DNA of 64,000 nucleotides, from the NCBI GenBank assembly GCA_002778195.1, contig PCDI01000019.1, forward strand, positions 62,001-126,000, in the 5' to 3' direction. Each line of letters opens with the position of its first letter. Position 1 is the first letter of the stretch. The notes beneath the pieces are model-generated. The model did not search any database. It saw only the letters and a list, made by a program, of their open reading frames with translations, and was not told the origin of the DNA. Below are positions 50,883 to 61,906 of this stretch, in pieces. The stretch comes from Raffaelea ambrosiae. Its lineage: Eukaryota; Ascomycota; Sordariomycetes; Ophiostomatales; Ophiostomataceae. The translations under genes were made by a program, and so were the position numbers.

Positions 50883-51429
50883 ATGGGCTCTCTTCTCCTC
50901 CCCGACCTCAAGGAGGCCTGGCACGTCGACCAGGCCATCCTGTCCGAAGCCGACCGCGTCGTGGTCATCCGCTTCGGCAAACACGACAACCCAGACTGCA
51001 TGCGCCAGGACGATGTGCTCGCGCGGATTGCGCCGAAGGTGAAGAACTTTGCCACGATCTACGTGTGCGACAATGAAAAGGTGGCCGATTTTAATGAGAG
51101 TAAGTTGCGTCTCGCTGACAGTGGAGGACCTGTCCAGACTCTCTTTGGCAGAACTTCCAGAATCTGCAGAACCTCCAGATCTTCTGCGCTTTTCGACACG
51201 TGCTGACTTTCCAGTGTACGAACTCTATGACACTTGTACAATCATGTTCTTTTGGCGAAACAAACACATGATGATCGATCTCGGAACCGGCGACAACAAC
51301 AAGATCAAATGGGTGATTGAGGACAAACAAGAACTGATCGACATTATCGAGACGGTCTATCGAGGCGCCAAGAAGGGCCGTGGTCTGGTGGTCAGTCCAA
51401 AGGACTACTCGACTCGGCATCGGTACTAG
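50883..51429 (+). CDS. DIB1: Dim1/DIB1, U5 snRNP thioredoxin-like protein, 143 aa
   Basis: Exons 50883-51099 and 51215-51429; intron 51100-51214 (GTAAGT...CCAG, phase 1). The protein is the size of yeast Dib1 and human DIM1/TXNL4A and shows its blocks: LKEAWHVDQAILSEADRVVV, DNPDCMRQDDVL, MYELYDTCTIMFFWRNKHMM, GDNNKIKWVIEDKQELIDII, and the end RGAKKGRGLVVSPKDYSTRH. It is a core subunit of the U5 and tri-snRNP needed for pre-mRNA splicing; the thioredoxin fold has no redox CxxC here. Identification is firm. Confidence 0.96.
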
Positions 51430-52305
51430 AAGAGGGCGTTTTATTATTTTTGTTCTTGCGATGGCGTTGGGTGCTTCATTTATGACCGAGGTTGGCAACT
51501 ACGATCCAATACGATCTCGGGGACGAGGACGGAAGACGGTTCTTCCAAGGGAGAACGGTCAGTGAACGATGACCGATGAACGAAGGCGAAGGCCGAGGCC
51601 GAGGCGAATAACGGACCACAAACACTACGGCAGCCCATTCGAGACACCACTGCTATTTCGTTCTTACGCCTGTTCACGCTGGTGCACACTGGACTGAAAC
51701 AAACGATTCAAATGTAGGAGCTTCACCTTTGCCTTTTTTGTTCTTTTTTTTTTTTTGTTTTAGTCTGCAATACAAGACATTCACTTTTCTTCTTCATATC
51801 TTTACCGGACCATCTCAATACTGAACTCGAAACAGACAGGCTTTTGGCACAGACTTCCGCCACAAGACAGTCTGACTGCTGCTATAACAAGGTATGTTGA
51901 TGGTAGATTTTGTGATTGTAGGCCATTTTCTGGCAATATGTCCCTTGCACTTGGCTGGTTGTAGCCCGGTCCTCCGCCTCCAACACACAGTCGGCATGAC
52001 TCTGAGATGCTGCCCTGCCATAAACTGCCACAAGACGTTATCAAAGTAGTCGTGATTGTCCGCTTCGTAGTGATCAGATCTTTGCGTATTTGAAGTGCCT
52101 AAAGCCTGCTATCCCATCGAGACTCTAGTTGCTTTTTGGGGTTACCAACGCCTCCCAGTAAACAAAGCCAGTGTAAATAAAAGGACAGTAAAAGACAAGA
52201 CATATTTCTCTTTCGTTTTTCGTTCGTTTCTTCTCAAACAATCTTCATTGCTGCCCCTGAAAGTTCTCCAATTGGAAGTCGCCCACCGCAACGTTCTCCT
52301 GCCGC
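51430..52305. other. 876-bp convergent intergenic region
   Basis: 3' flanks of DIB1 and SmG, T-rich at 51738-51763. No gene seen. Confidence 0.5.
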
Positions 52306-52773
52306 CTATCGGTGTCCCTTGTCGTCGCCGCCGATTCTCTCAAGCGCTTCGAGCATGACGATCGAGTTTCCGCGAATGACCTGTAGAAGGGAAGAATCAG
52401 AAACATGCTTTCGGACATGCAACCTTCCGTAGTTTGTTGGAACTGAAACCTACCACCATGCCGATCTTGACTTTTTCACCGCCGTCCTTCTCCTCGACCG
52501 CCTCGTCGAGCACAACGTTCAGGAAGACCTAGAGAAGAAAAAAAGGGTCAGCGTATTTCCAGAATAGCAAGAAGGAAAACCAAATGCGCCTCGTGTCGCC
52601 TCGGGGGAAACCCACATCGTAGCCACGGAGCACGCCGATGACTTTGCGACTGCCATTCAGCTGAACGAACAATCTCTTGTCGAGGTACTGCAGACCGGTT
52701 AGCGAAAGAAACCCGGAGTGTCGACCAAAATGCACCAACTTGCCTTCTTGAGCTCTGGTTGTGCGGGCGCCAT
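52306..52773 (-). CDS. SMX2: Small nuclear ribonucleoprotein G (SmG), 83 aa, four exons
   Basis: Exons 52773-52744, 52687-52616, 52528-52454 and 52380-52306; all phase 0. Sm1 motif KRLFVQLNGSRKVIGVLRGYDVFLNVV and Sm2 motif IGMVVIRGNSIVMLEALE identify SmG of the heptameric Sm ring that binds the U-rich site of U1, U2, U4 and U5 snRNA. Length is the usual 75-85 aa. Intron 1 (52688-52743) starts with GCAAGT instead of GT, so it is a GC-AG intron with an otherwise perfect donor. Divergent from NTR2 over 267 bp. Confidence 0.93.
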
Positions 52774-53040
52774 TTTGGGTTAGGTGCCAGCTGTGACGGG
52801 AGCAAGGAGATGAATAGAAAGACCCTTGCGAGACGCCGACCCGAGCCCCAAAAGCTTGACGCGATGCGATCCAAACCAACGCAAAGGCGAGCACGTGCCG
52901 ATAAGATAACAACTTTCGCCTCCCAAAGAGGACGTCCCTTCCAGCTCGACCCTTGCCGGCTTTTTGTTTGCGGCGCAACACGCCCACTCAAGAAGACTGT
53001 TTTTTTTCTTCTTCTTTTCCTTTCTCTACTGCGAGCGAAG

Positions 53041-54072
53041 ATGAGCTTGTTCTCTTCAAGGAGAAAAGCCGGGCGGCGGATCTCCACGTTCGAAGACGAG
53101 GAGGGCGGCAGTGGCGGCGTTGGCGGCGCAGAGGAAGACGGCGAGGAAGGTCCCGTGGTGGTGCGCCCGTCTGTGAGTCGGTCCAGCTCGATACGGTCTA
53201 AGAAGCGCATGTCCTCGTCGTCGCGACTCTCTTTTGGGGGGCTCAACACCGGGGACGACGACAACAACGAAGAGGACCTGACGGCCGGAGCGGGCGCGTC
53301 CACAGGCGTGTCCACGCCCAAAAAGAAGTCGGGGCCGACCTCGCTGAGCCAGCGCGTGCTCGAAACAAACGCCTTTCGCAAATCTCTCTCGGGCCGTCTG
53401 CCGACACGGACGCTCGACCCCCACGACGACGACTACGACGACAGCCGGCCACGCTACAGCAAGGAGTATCTCGAGGAGCTGCAGAGCTCGACACCCAACA
53501 CACCACAGAACCTGTCGTCACTACGGTTACAACACGACCCGGACAATGGCGACAACAGTCGAACGAGCACGAACGGTGGTGGTGGTGGTAGTGGCGACAT
53601 GGAGCTCGACCCTTCCGAGCTCGACGGCGCCATGGTGGTCGACTCGGCAGAGCTGGCGTCCATGTCTTCGCGGCTGGCGCCGCCGCCCAAACCGCGGGCA
53701 CCGCCTTCCACGCGTATCCTGACCGAGACCGAGATCCAAGAACGCAAAGACCGCCGCGCCCGTCTGGCGCTCGAGCAGAATGCCATCTTTGCTCCAGGCA
53801 GCGAGGACGACGAGGAGATGGGGTACATTTCGCTCGTGTCGGACAGCCAGAAGAGCAAGAACAAGAAGAAAAAGGACGAGTCCTCCCGGCTGGTGCGCGA
53901 GGACGAAGACCTGGGCGAGGGCTACGACGAGTTTGTCGAGGACGGCGGGCTGTCGCTGGGCCGGAAAGCCGAGCGCGAAGCGCGGCGGAAGCGCAAGAAG
54001 GAAATGGCCGCTCTGATCAACGAGGCCGAGGGTACGGGCGAGAACGGCGACCGCGATCGGGCCAAAGAGAAT

Positions 54073-54109
<37 letters not shown>

Positions 54110-54660
54110 ACGACTCGGACGCTGAACGACGCGCTGCCTATGATGCGGCCCAGACACGCGCTGGCATGGATGGTCTGAAGCGGCAGCACACAGCAGGCGG
54201 CGACGAGGATGGGGACGACGGCAGCGGCGCTGTGATGGGCCCGGCGGTGGTGCCGAAAATGAAGCCCTTGCCCGAACTGGCGACCTGTCTGGCGCGCATG
54301 CAGGGCACGCTGTACACTCTGCAGACCGAGGTGGCGGAGCGGCGGCGGCGGCTGACCGAGGCAGAGAAGGAGCGCGCGGAGATCCTGGCGCGGGAGAAGG
54401 AGGTGCAGACCATCCTCGACACGGCCGGGCAGAAATACCAGGCGGTCCTGGCAGGCGGTGGAGGGGGAGGAGCAGGAGGAAACAGGGCAGCAGCAGCCGA
54501 CCTGGCGGCCAAGATGGCAGCCAGCCACAACAACCATCTTACTCAGTCACCACTGCGGCCATTGCCGCCAGGCCTGGCTGGAAGCCTGCCGGCTGAGCGT
54601 GGCCTAGAGAGCTTGGGGACGACGCCAACCCGACGGGCCGACATGGAAGACATCTTTTGA
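53041..54660 (+). CDS. NTR2: NTR2-like nineteen-complex-related splicing protein, 539 aa
   Basis: Single exon with ATG at 53041; the open frame upstream is promoter. Acidic and serine-rich disordered N-terminus with RKAGRRISTFEDEE; a segment RVLETNAFRKSLSG and RYSKEYLEELQSSTPNTPQN; then RILTETEIQERKDRRARLAL, DEEMGYISLV and EDLGEGYDEFVEDGGLSLGR; C-terminal coiled coil (MQGTLYTLQTEVAERRRRLT). The TPxxYSKEYLEELK...TP and GYDxFVED features are those of PF15458 (NTR2). The yeast protein works with Ntr1 and Prp43 to disassemble the spliceosome. The family assignment rests on motif recall, but the match is good. Confidence 0.8.
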
Positions 54661-55118
54661 GCAGGGGGGGCCACGCTTCCGGAAATCAACACCGGGTTTC
54701 TGAAACTGGTCTGGTGAAAAACTAGGAAATATTATTTCTTGAAATGCCAACGCCCGAAATGTTTAGAATAGGATACATGGGAAAAACAAACAAACAAAAA
54801 AAAAAGCAAAAACAAATAGAGAAGATAACACAAAAGATACCCCTCCCAAATAAGACAACAAAGGCGAGGCAGATCTATCATTCTGCCCACCAATTTTCTA
54901 CACAGTCTTTATGCCATGCCAGAGTCCTGATTCGCGCCCCTCCGCACGCCAAATTCCTTTGCAGCCCTCACGCATGCTTCAACTACTATACAGAAAAACA
55001 TCCCGAGGAGGGGGGGGGCGGGTGAGCTTCAATAAGAAAAAGCTACCCTCTCAATCCACCCCTGTATCAAAGCGAAAGCAACAACCCAGAAAATCCTTTG
55101 ATTTGTAGTGGATTGGTT
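54661..55118. other. Convergent intergenic region
   Basis: AT-rich with A runs at 54796-54805 and a G run near 55011. Probably 3' untranslated DNA. Confidence 0.5.
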
Positions 55119-56463
55119 TTATTTTGACCGGCTGACACCCGCACCAATCACGCCCGGCAGCTTCTCCTCGCCCACGTCGAACAACAGGCCAATCGAGAAG
55201 CTGATGGCGCCCACCAGCAGCACGGTAAAGCTCGTGATCAGCCAGAACGGCACGCTGACGTCCTTCTTCTGGCACATGCTGCCGGCCCAGTGCGTCGTGC
55301 TCAGGCCACCGGGGCTGTCCTCGGGCCGGTTCAGCGTCGAGTAGCAGTGGCACACAAAGCACACCGGCGCGGCCGAGCCGTCGTCCCGCCGGCGGTCCTC
55401 AGACGCAGGCTTGCCGCTGTTCACGGCGTACTTGTCGACGCAGACACCGTGGCCGGTGCAGTTGGCGGTCTGGGTGGTGCACGAGTTGAAGGACTGGAAG
55501 CAGGCGGGCACGGCGGACGGCGCGAGGGCGGCCCACTCGTGGGGGGACGGGGCGGCGTTCTCCTTGGAGCTGACGGGGTTCACGGTAGTGCCGAACGTGG
55601 TAGTGTCCACCTCCTCCTCGGCGATGACGGACTCGGAGTCGGCATCGCGGCGGCGGAGTTCGTTGTTGATGTTGTTGGTCTTCGTCGAGGTCTTCTTGGA
55701 CGTCCAGCTGGCCAGCTTCGATTTGCGGCTCGATTCGGGCAGCAGGACCAGCATGAGCTCCTCCTGGCCGCTCGCAATTAGCTCCTGATGGAACCTTCCG
55801 TCGTTGTACAGGTCGTCGATGATGGAGTCGGACTTTGTTTTGTTAGTGTGGCCGTTCAAAATAGATCCTTGCTCCTCCCCCCCTCCCCCCCTGGCTCGAG
55901 TCCAGCTATCCTCCACGAGTGCTGCTCACCTTGCGAAGATCGGCAAAGATGACGCGAACGTCGTCGTTGTCACGCGTGACCGGCTCGATCTCTTTCTCGT
56001 AGAGCTGCTTGTTGGCCCAGTGCGAAGGCGGGTCGGCGACGTAAAAGGCCGTCTTGCTCGAGGGAGCCAATGGAAGCTTCTCTTCGATCTGCTTCACATG
56101 CTCGGGCTGGGCACCCTCCAGGATGACGAGCGTGTGCTTCATGTTCAGCTGGCGCTCGATCTCCTCGTCCGGGTTGCTAGGGTCCTCGACCACAGGAGTG
56201 GCCGCCTTCAAGCCAAACTTGCGAATCCAGTCCATAGCCGCCTCGGCGTCGTAGTTCTCGGGAAGGCCGTCGAGGAAGCTGGTGCGGCTGTCGGCACCTA
56301 TCCGATGAAGCATGATCTCGCGCACAATCTCCCGAGGGAGCTCTGGTGAGGTATTCGACAGATCGGGGAGCTGGTTCCGCAGGATGTAGACCGGGGCGGC
56401 ATCGTGGGCGATGGTCGAGCTGACCATCGTGGCCGCGACGGCCAGGCCGGCGAGGAACTTCAT
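55119..56463 (-). CDS. Vps3844-type single-pass membrane protein (DUF3844 C-terminus), 415 aa
   Basis: Exons 56463-55930 and 55832-55119; intron 55833-55929 (GTGAGC...AAAG, phase 0). An N-terminal signal peptide (residues 1-20, MKFLAGLAVAATMVSSTIAH) precedes a lumenal region. Near the C-terminus are an EGF-like cysteine set (SCTTQTANCTGHGVCVDKY, VCFVCHCYST, MCQKKD) and one TM segment (FWLITSFTVLLVGAISFSIG) with a short tail. This matches PF12955, the C-terminal domain of fungal Vps3844, linked in yeast to vacuolar sorting; molecular function is not defined. ER/endomembrane location is likely. Confidence 0.85.
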
Positions 56464-57329
56464 TTTCGATTCGGTCGCGAAAGGGGGGAAAGGACAAAAC
56501 AGAAGAGAAGAAAAAGGAGACAGAGAAGGGAGAAGAAGAAGAGAAAAAGAAAGGAGCGACTAGCTGCGATGGCAATGCCTTGTGGGCGAAGAGGGATATA
56601 ATGATATCTCTCTCTCTCTTGGGACTGGACGGGCAAAAAGAGCTCCTTTTTTGCTGGCAGAAACAAAAAGCGCAACCTAATGCTACACGCAGGCCAGTAG
56701 TGAAGTGACCTCCCCCCAGAAAGCTCCCTAGAGGTGGATCATTGTTGGTCCGAAGCGACCTGGGCGGCAGGAGGCGCCCTGCGGTCGCGCCTGCCATCCT
56801 TTTTTTTTGGGTCTAGCCAGGCACGTGCACCCAATGACCGTTTTCGACAGCCAGTATTAGAAATCGCCACTATTGAAGAGGAAAGAGACCCTGTACTATG
56901 CATTACCGGGTACCATGTAGTAGTTTAGCGGCGATAAAGCCCGATCGCCCGCCATAACTGACTGAAGACGTGTTTGCGTTTTCGGAAGTGATGGGCAAAA
57001 TTGCTACCGCATCCCACGACTCTTTTTTCCCACGACGCACCTCCAACGAACTCCCCCTCCCTTCCACTTCTCGCGGCGACGTTGCTCGTCGACAAAGTGA
57101 CGGCATTTGATACCGGCGTTCACGACTCTGTTTTGCATTTCTTGACATTGAATTATCGGCGACGATCACGATAACGATTTTCGGCAGAGCCGAGATTTTA
57201 TTAGGAAAAAACCCCCCCCTCTCACGAGAGACGAAAGTTTGCGACCGAGGCGAAACAGCACCAATCGGCGCAAATCGCTTTGAGCAAGAACACACTCGAA
57301 AGAACCCGGTCGGGGGCACAGGCGTGGAC
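56464..57329. promoter_or_regulatory. Divergent intergenic region
   Basis: 866 bp upstream of the Vps3844-like and mitochondrial-type genes, purine-rich at 56480-56560. No gene seen. Confidence 0.45.
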
Positions 57330-58833
57330 ATGCCGCCCATACGCTCGATCTGGGCGTCCAGGCCGACGCTGTGGTCTCTGATCGCTGGCCGGCAGCCCAA
57401 CGCGGCCGATCTGGTGCAGCATGTGCGGATCAGAAACAGGCGCAGGTTAAGGTAGGCGTGAGGCGTTTGGCTGGGATGCAGTTGCTGCTCTTTGTGCTGT
57501 TCTTCGAGACTCGATCTGACAACTTCTCCGTCTCTCTCACTAGAAACGTCGCCATTGGCGCGGGTGTCCTGTACGGCTGCTGGGCCATGTTCCTCACACG
57601 CGTGGTGCCGCCCATAGTATCGCACATCGAGGAGGACGGCGAGCCGATCTTCTTGCCGTTCCCCTTGAGCTTCGAAATTGTCGAGTCAAAACCGTACAAG
57701 GGAACCGACCCGGAGTGGCAGGAGTATATTCGCATTGCCGGCGACCGCGAGCTGATCATGAAGATACGGAGTATGTTGTCTGCGTACCCAGAGAGAGTTC
57801 TTATGAATGCTGTGGTGATACAAAGAGAGCTAACCAGACCGCAGCCGACCTCCTCGACACCGTCCGCGCCGCCGCCGAGACCAACCCTGTGCTCATCGGC
57901 CGGTGCGGCAACCAGATGAAGGTCCGGAAACACTGGCTAGACCTGGAGTTTCCCTACCGGCCGCCCCCAAAGATTACACGGAATGGGTAGGGGCTTTTCT
58001 TTTTTTTCCAGTTTCCCTTCTTCTTCTCCTCTTCTTCTTTTCCGGCTAACAAGCCCAGCCTTCTTCTCTCTCATGAGGGCCTCGAGGCCGTCACCATGGA
58101 GGTCGACCATCTCACCGTCCTGCGCATCACCCGCGCCCTCTTCCCCTCCGCCGTCGCCCAGTCCACCGGCGTCTTTGTCACCACCTTGTTCCGCAACGGC
58201 TTCCAGAGCGTCGCCCGCTTCTTTGGCTTCGAGCCCGCCGCCGACGACCCGCACACAGCCGCGAGCCCGCTGGCGTCGATGCTCAAGAAACGCCTCGACG
58301 AGGTCCAGCGCCGCTCGACGGCCGCCCAGGCACTGTCCAAGTCGGCCAACCGGGAGGACGCGACGACGTCGATCGACAAGGGCCAGCAGCGCGATGTGAT
58401 CACGGCCGTGACCGGGGATGCTGCGGCCAACGGGACACCGACCACGAGCCTGGGCAAGGTGACGACAGCCACCGCGAAAACCGCGTCGTCCTCTTCGAGC
58501 CACAGCCACAGCCACAACGACGACCACGACCACGACGGAGACAGGTTCTTTTCGACCCGGGACCTCGTTCCGTTCGAGTCGGTGCGGTCCAGCTTCGGCG
58601 AAGCCTGGGACGAGGGCAAGAAGAAGCTGGCACAGACGTGGCTGCCGCTGCGGCCGATGCCACCCGGCGGCTGTGTGCACGTGTCGGGTCTGGTGGAGCT
58701 GATGGCGCCGAATGCATGGATTATGATTGAAGTCAAGGCGTTTTGGAACCCCAAGACTCGCAAGTACGACACGCCGACGATGCACATGAAGCTGCGGACG
58801 ATCCGGCCACGGAACCAGATGCCCTTGCCATAG
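57330..58833 (+). CDS. Unrecognised, probably mitochondrial membrane protein, 421 aa, four exons
   Basis: Exons 57330-57451, 57544-57770, 57845-57986 and 58059-58833; frame intact (an alternative donor at 57446 would remove two residues). The first 45 residues are basic and hydrophobic without acidic clusters (RSIWASRPTLWSLIAGRQPN, RIRNRRR), like a mitochondrial presequence, followed by a hydrophobic segment (IGAGVLYGCWAMFLTRVVPP). The rest is soluble: PFPLSFEIVESKPYKGTDPE, VRKHWLDLEFPYRPPP, AVTMEVDHLTVLRITRALFP, then a variable His/Ser-rich linker, and an end reading HVSGLVELMAPNAWIMIEVK. It resembles conserved fungal proteins of unknown function; I cannot name the family. Inner-membrane localisation is inferred. 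Confidence 0.7.
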
Positions 58834-59345
58834 GAAGCGAACCGGGGCCGTCGTTGAGGCAGAGGGGACGATCTTCTGGGGTAGGAAGAGGTCCCAAGAT
58901 CCCCAGATCTCGACTTCTGCAGACATCGATGAGAGGCATCGAGCAAGGTGGGGACGTGGTAATCAAAAGACAGACCAGGCCCGGGTAGACGAAAGGGAAC
59001 GTGATAACGGTATTCAACTGTACTTAGTACTGCATTGGGAGGAGCGTTGTTTGGACATGGCGTCGCGAAACTAGAGCATGGCGTATTGTTTTTCTTTGTT
59101 TTTCTTTGTTTTTTGTTTTTTTCCCTTCTTGTTTGCTTTCTCCATTCTTTCTTCTTTTTTTATTTCTGTCCACTCTGTAGAACAAAATTTCACAAAGGCT
59201 TCGAGGAACGCTAGACACCACGAGCTTTAGTCAACGCTGCGTTTTATTTACTGAGAGCTATCTTGAAATTGTACAGTGGTCCTGTTTGTCCCGATTGGTT
59301 TCCCCAACCTCCCCGGTCTATCTCTCTCTCCTCTTCCTCCTCGCC
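58834..59345. other. Convergent intergenic region
   Basis: 512 bp; T-rich with repeated TTTTTCTTTG units at 59088-59125. Probably 3' untranslated DNA. Confidence 0.5.
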
Positions 59346-60047
59346 CTATGCGGCCGTTTTCTTGGCATATACAAACAGGTGCGGCTCCTCCCACACATCC
59401 TCGGGCTGGCAAATGCCCACCTCGTCGCTCTTGGGCTTGAACGTCGCCGTCTCGTGGAACACCACCTCGAGGCCGGCCGCCTGGACGGCCGCCACGCCCG
59501 CCTCGGGGCTCAGACTCGACACCACCAGCGGCCGGCCCATCCACTTGATCTGCTCGTTGTCCACCGGGATCGGGACCGTCGCAAACACCATGACGCCGCC
59601 CGGCTTGAGCAGCGTGGCCAGGCCGGCCAGCACCTCGCGGATGTCGGCCTGGGACAGGCCGGCGATCAGGCTGAAATAGATGGTGACCGCGTCGAGACTG
59701 CCAGGATGGCTCGCCTTTTCGCGCGCGAGGTACGCCCGGACGTCGATTTCCTCAAAGGTGGCCTGGGGCACGCGCTCCCGCGCGGCCGCCAGCATGGCCG
59801 GCGAGATGTCGATGCCCAGCACGCTGTGGCCCGCCGCGGTGAGCGTGCTGGCCACGGGGCGGCCGGTGCCGCAGCCGACATCGACAATCTTGGCGCCGCC
59901 GGCCGCGGGCAGCTGGGCGAGGAGCCACTGCAGGGACGCGACCTGGCCGGGGAGGCCGGCAAAGGCGTCTTCGTAGGCGGGGCCGACGCTGTCAAAGACC
60001 TCGGCAGTGGGCAGGGGGGGGAGTGCAGCAGCCACCGCTTGTGCCAT
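59346..60047 (-). CDS. SAM-dependent class I methyltransferase, 233 aa
   Basis: Single exon, ATG 60047. Motif I is IVDVGCGTGRPVA (residues 54-66), motif II region GIDISPAMLAAARERVP, and motif III region LLKPGGVMVFATVPIPVD. It groups with small fungal methyltransferases of the UbiE/TAM/LaeA-type fold that methylate small molecules; the substrate cannot be read from sequence. No other enzyme gene of a pathway is adjacent. A TATAAAT element about 125-135 bp upstream (60175-60181) may drive it. Confidence 0.87.
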   Translation of the reverse strand: MAQAVAAALPPLPTAEVFDSVGPAYEDAFAGLPGQVASLQWLLAQLPAAGGAKIVDVGCGTGRPVASTLTAAGHSVLGIDISPAMLAAARERVPQATFEEIDVRAYLAREKASHPGSLDAVTIYFSLIAGLSQADIREVLAGLATLLKPGGVMVFATVPIPVDNEQIKWMGRPLVVSSLSPEAGVAAVQAAGLEVVFHETATFKPKSDEVGICQPEDVWEEPHLFVYAKKTAA

Positions 60048-61906
60048 GGCGTGGAAGTGTCTGTTTTATGTTGTGGAAGAGAGGTATAATAGGGAGCGGT
60101 GTCTGTGAATTTGGAGAGAGACAAGGCTGAAAAGTAGTGCCTGTGACTGTGCTTGCGAGGGTGTAAGTGGCAGCATTTATACATGGATGGGTAGGTAACT
60201 TCCGTTGGACATGAGATATTAAAAAAGACGAGAAGCGAGGAGAGAACTGCCCAGAAGACAGGGATTATGCACGATGATAACAAGCACACACACCTCCAAT
60301 AGCAGGACCATGGCCACCCCCCAGGAGGGAAAAAGGAGTCGTCAAGATGGCCCCGGCTTGCCCAACTGGGGAGGTCAGAGCCAACCCATGTATGTGTTCA
60401 CAGTATGCGGGCGGCTGGCTAGCGTCTCAGCAAAAGCAACTACTAACTGGTAACAGGGTGGGCTTGCAGACTGCGCGTACGTACGATGGTGGGTGGACTA
60501 TTCGATGTTAAGCCACTCTTATCACATTCCAGTTCCAGCCCTTTTTTGGATCCTGTTTTTTTCTCCTGGGTTGGCCCCTGGACCAGGGCTTGATTGACCC
60601 TGCTGATCCCATCTATTGTTTTGACATTCCATGCCCAGCCCTCGTGTTGGGATGATGTTTGTGCTTTCTGCCCTGCTGCCGTCGTTTTCTCGAATGCCGT
60701 ATTAACTGTCTTGTAGGTCTCCTACGCTTGTCGTTCCTGCTTCCGGCTGGGGCCACCAGTTCCCTGTTGACGTGGCTTCAGCTTCCTCCTAATGATGCAT
60801 GTCTCGCCCTGTTAGTTCACAACTCCTTGTCGCCCAAGGGAAAAGGGTTCCGCTCTTTCGGTGTGGGGAGCGAAAACTAGTTCCAGAGCATGAGGCGAAA
60901 AAAAAAAAAAAAAGGAAAAAGGACCAGAAGACGCCCTAAACGAACGGGAGAACGGCGGCCGGACTATGACGGACAATGGCGGGGACCACTGCCTAGCTCG
61001 CGGCTTACAGTGGTTCTGTGGTTGTGCTTGTATCAAAGCCCTTGTCTCTCGCGCGGTGTGATGTTGAAGGGGGTGTGAACAATGGCCATGCCCTTCAATG
61101 CCGCGTCTTGGGACAAAGAATGCCAACCCTTGTGCAGCCGGTGTGCGGATTGTTTCCCTTTCCACCGACGTACAGGTGTTCCTGCCGATCTTGTCCAATT
61201 AAATTCTGATCCCGCGTCTTGAAGAATTCCGCTGCGGTACCAGAGTTGTTTCGTCGGGGGGGGGGGTTGTGTTGATTTTGTCGAGACTGCTACCAGGCTC
61301 TTTCGTCGAGCCATGTGCGCACAGGCATTGTCCACGACGATCTCTACAAAGTAGGAGCTGAACAGCGATCGTATTAGCTTTTATCCATTTGTCGTCCTCG
61401 TAGATGTGACACCTGAGACAAGTTGTGTCGTTAGTCTCTCAAGTTCGGGGACCAAGTTGCTCCGGGAATAAAAAAAAAAACCCTCCAAATAGTTGCTGTA
61501 CACTTGCCTCATTTGACATACGAAGAAGAAATCAACCACTCCAGAGATCTCCGTATTTCCATCTCCTGTAGCGCATAGGCAACGGCGGCCTCTGGGTCTC
61601 AGCTCCAGATGGTTAGGCAAGCATCTAATAGTATGCACCACAATCGCAAGAACCCACTGCTCGCGTGGTAGACTGAACCTCGATCGGCAGGGGTCGCCAA
61701 GATATGGACTACGTTTTTCAGCGTGGGGCCTGCGCTTGGATGGAGCTGGACACAAAACATATTCACATGCTGCCAGAAAGTGGCTGGTCGTGTTGGCTGA
61801 GGATAACCGTACATTTGGTACCAAAATAAAACAACCTTCCACGCTAATGTCCTCTACGTTTATGTCCTTGACACGATTCCAATAGAACGGACATCCTCTC
61901 CCAATT
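60048..61906. other. 1.86-kb intergenic region
   Basis: Between the methyltransferase start and the MFS stop. It contains an A run at 60899-60914 and an 11-G run near 61257. Several short ORFs, none convincing. Confidence 0.5.
60175..60181 (-). promoter_or_regulatory. TATA element of the methyltransferase gene
   Basis: TATAAAT on the minus strand, about 130 bp before the ATG at 60047. Confidence 0.4.

Noticed and set aside
52759..53040. Upstream extension of the NTR2 frame
   Set aside because: The sequence between the divergent SmG start and 53041 is promoter-like; the ATG at 53041 begins the family-typical protein.
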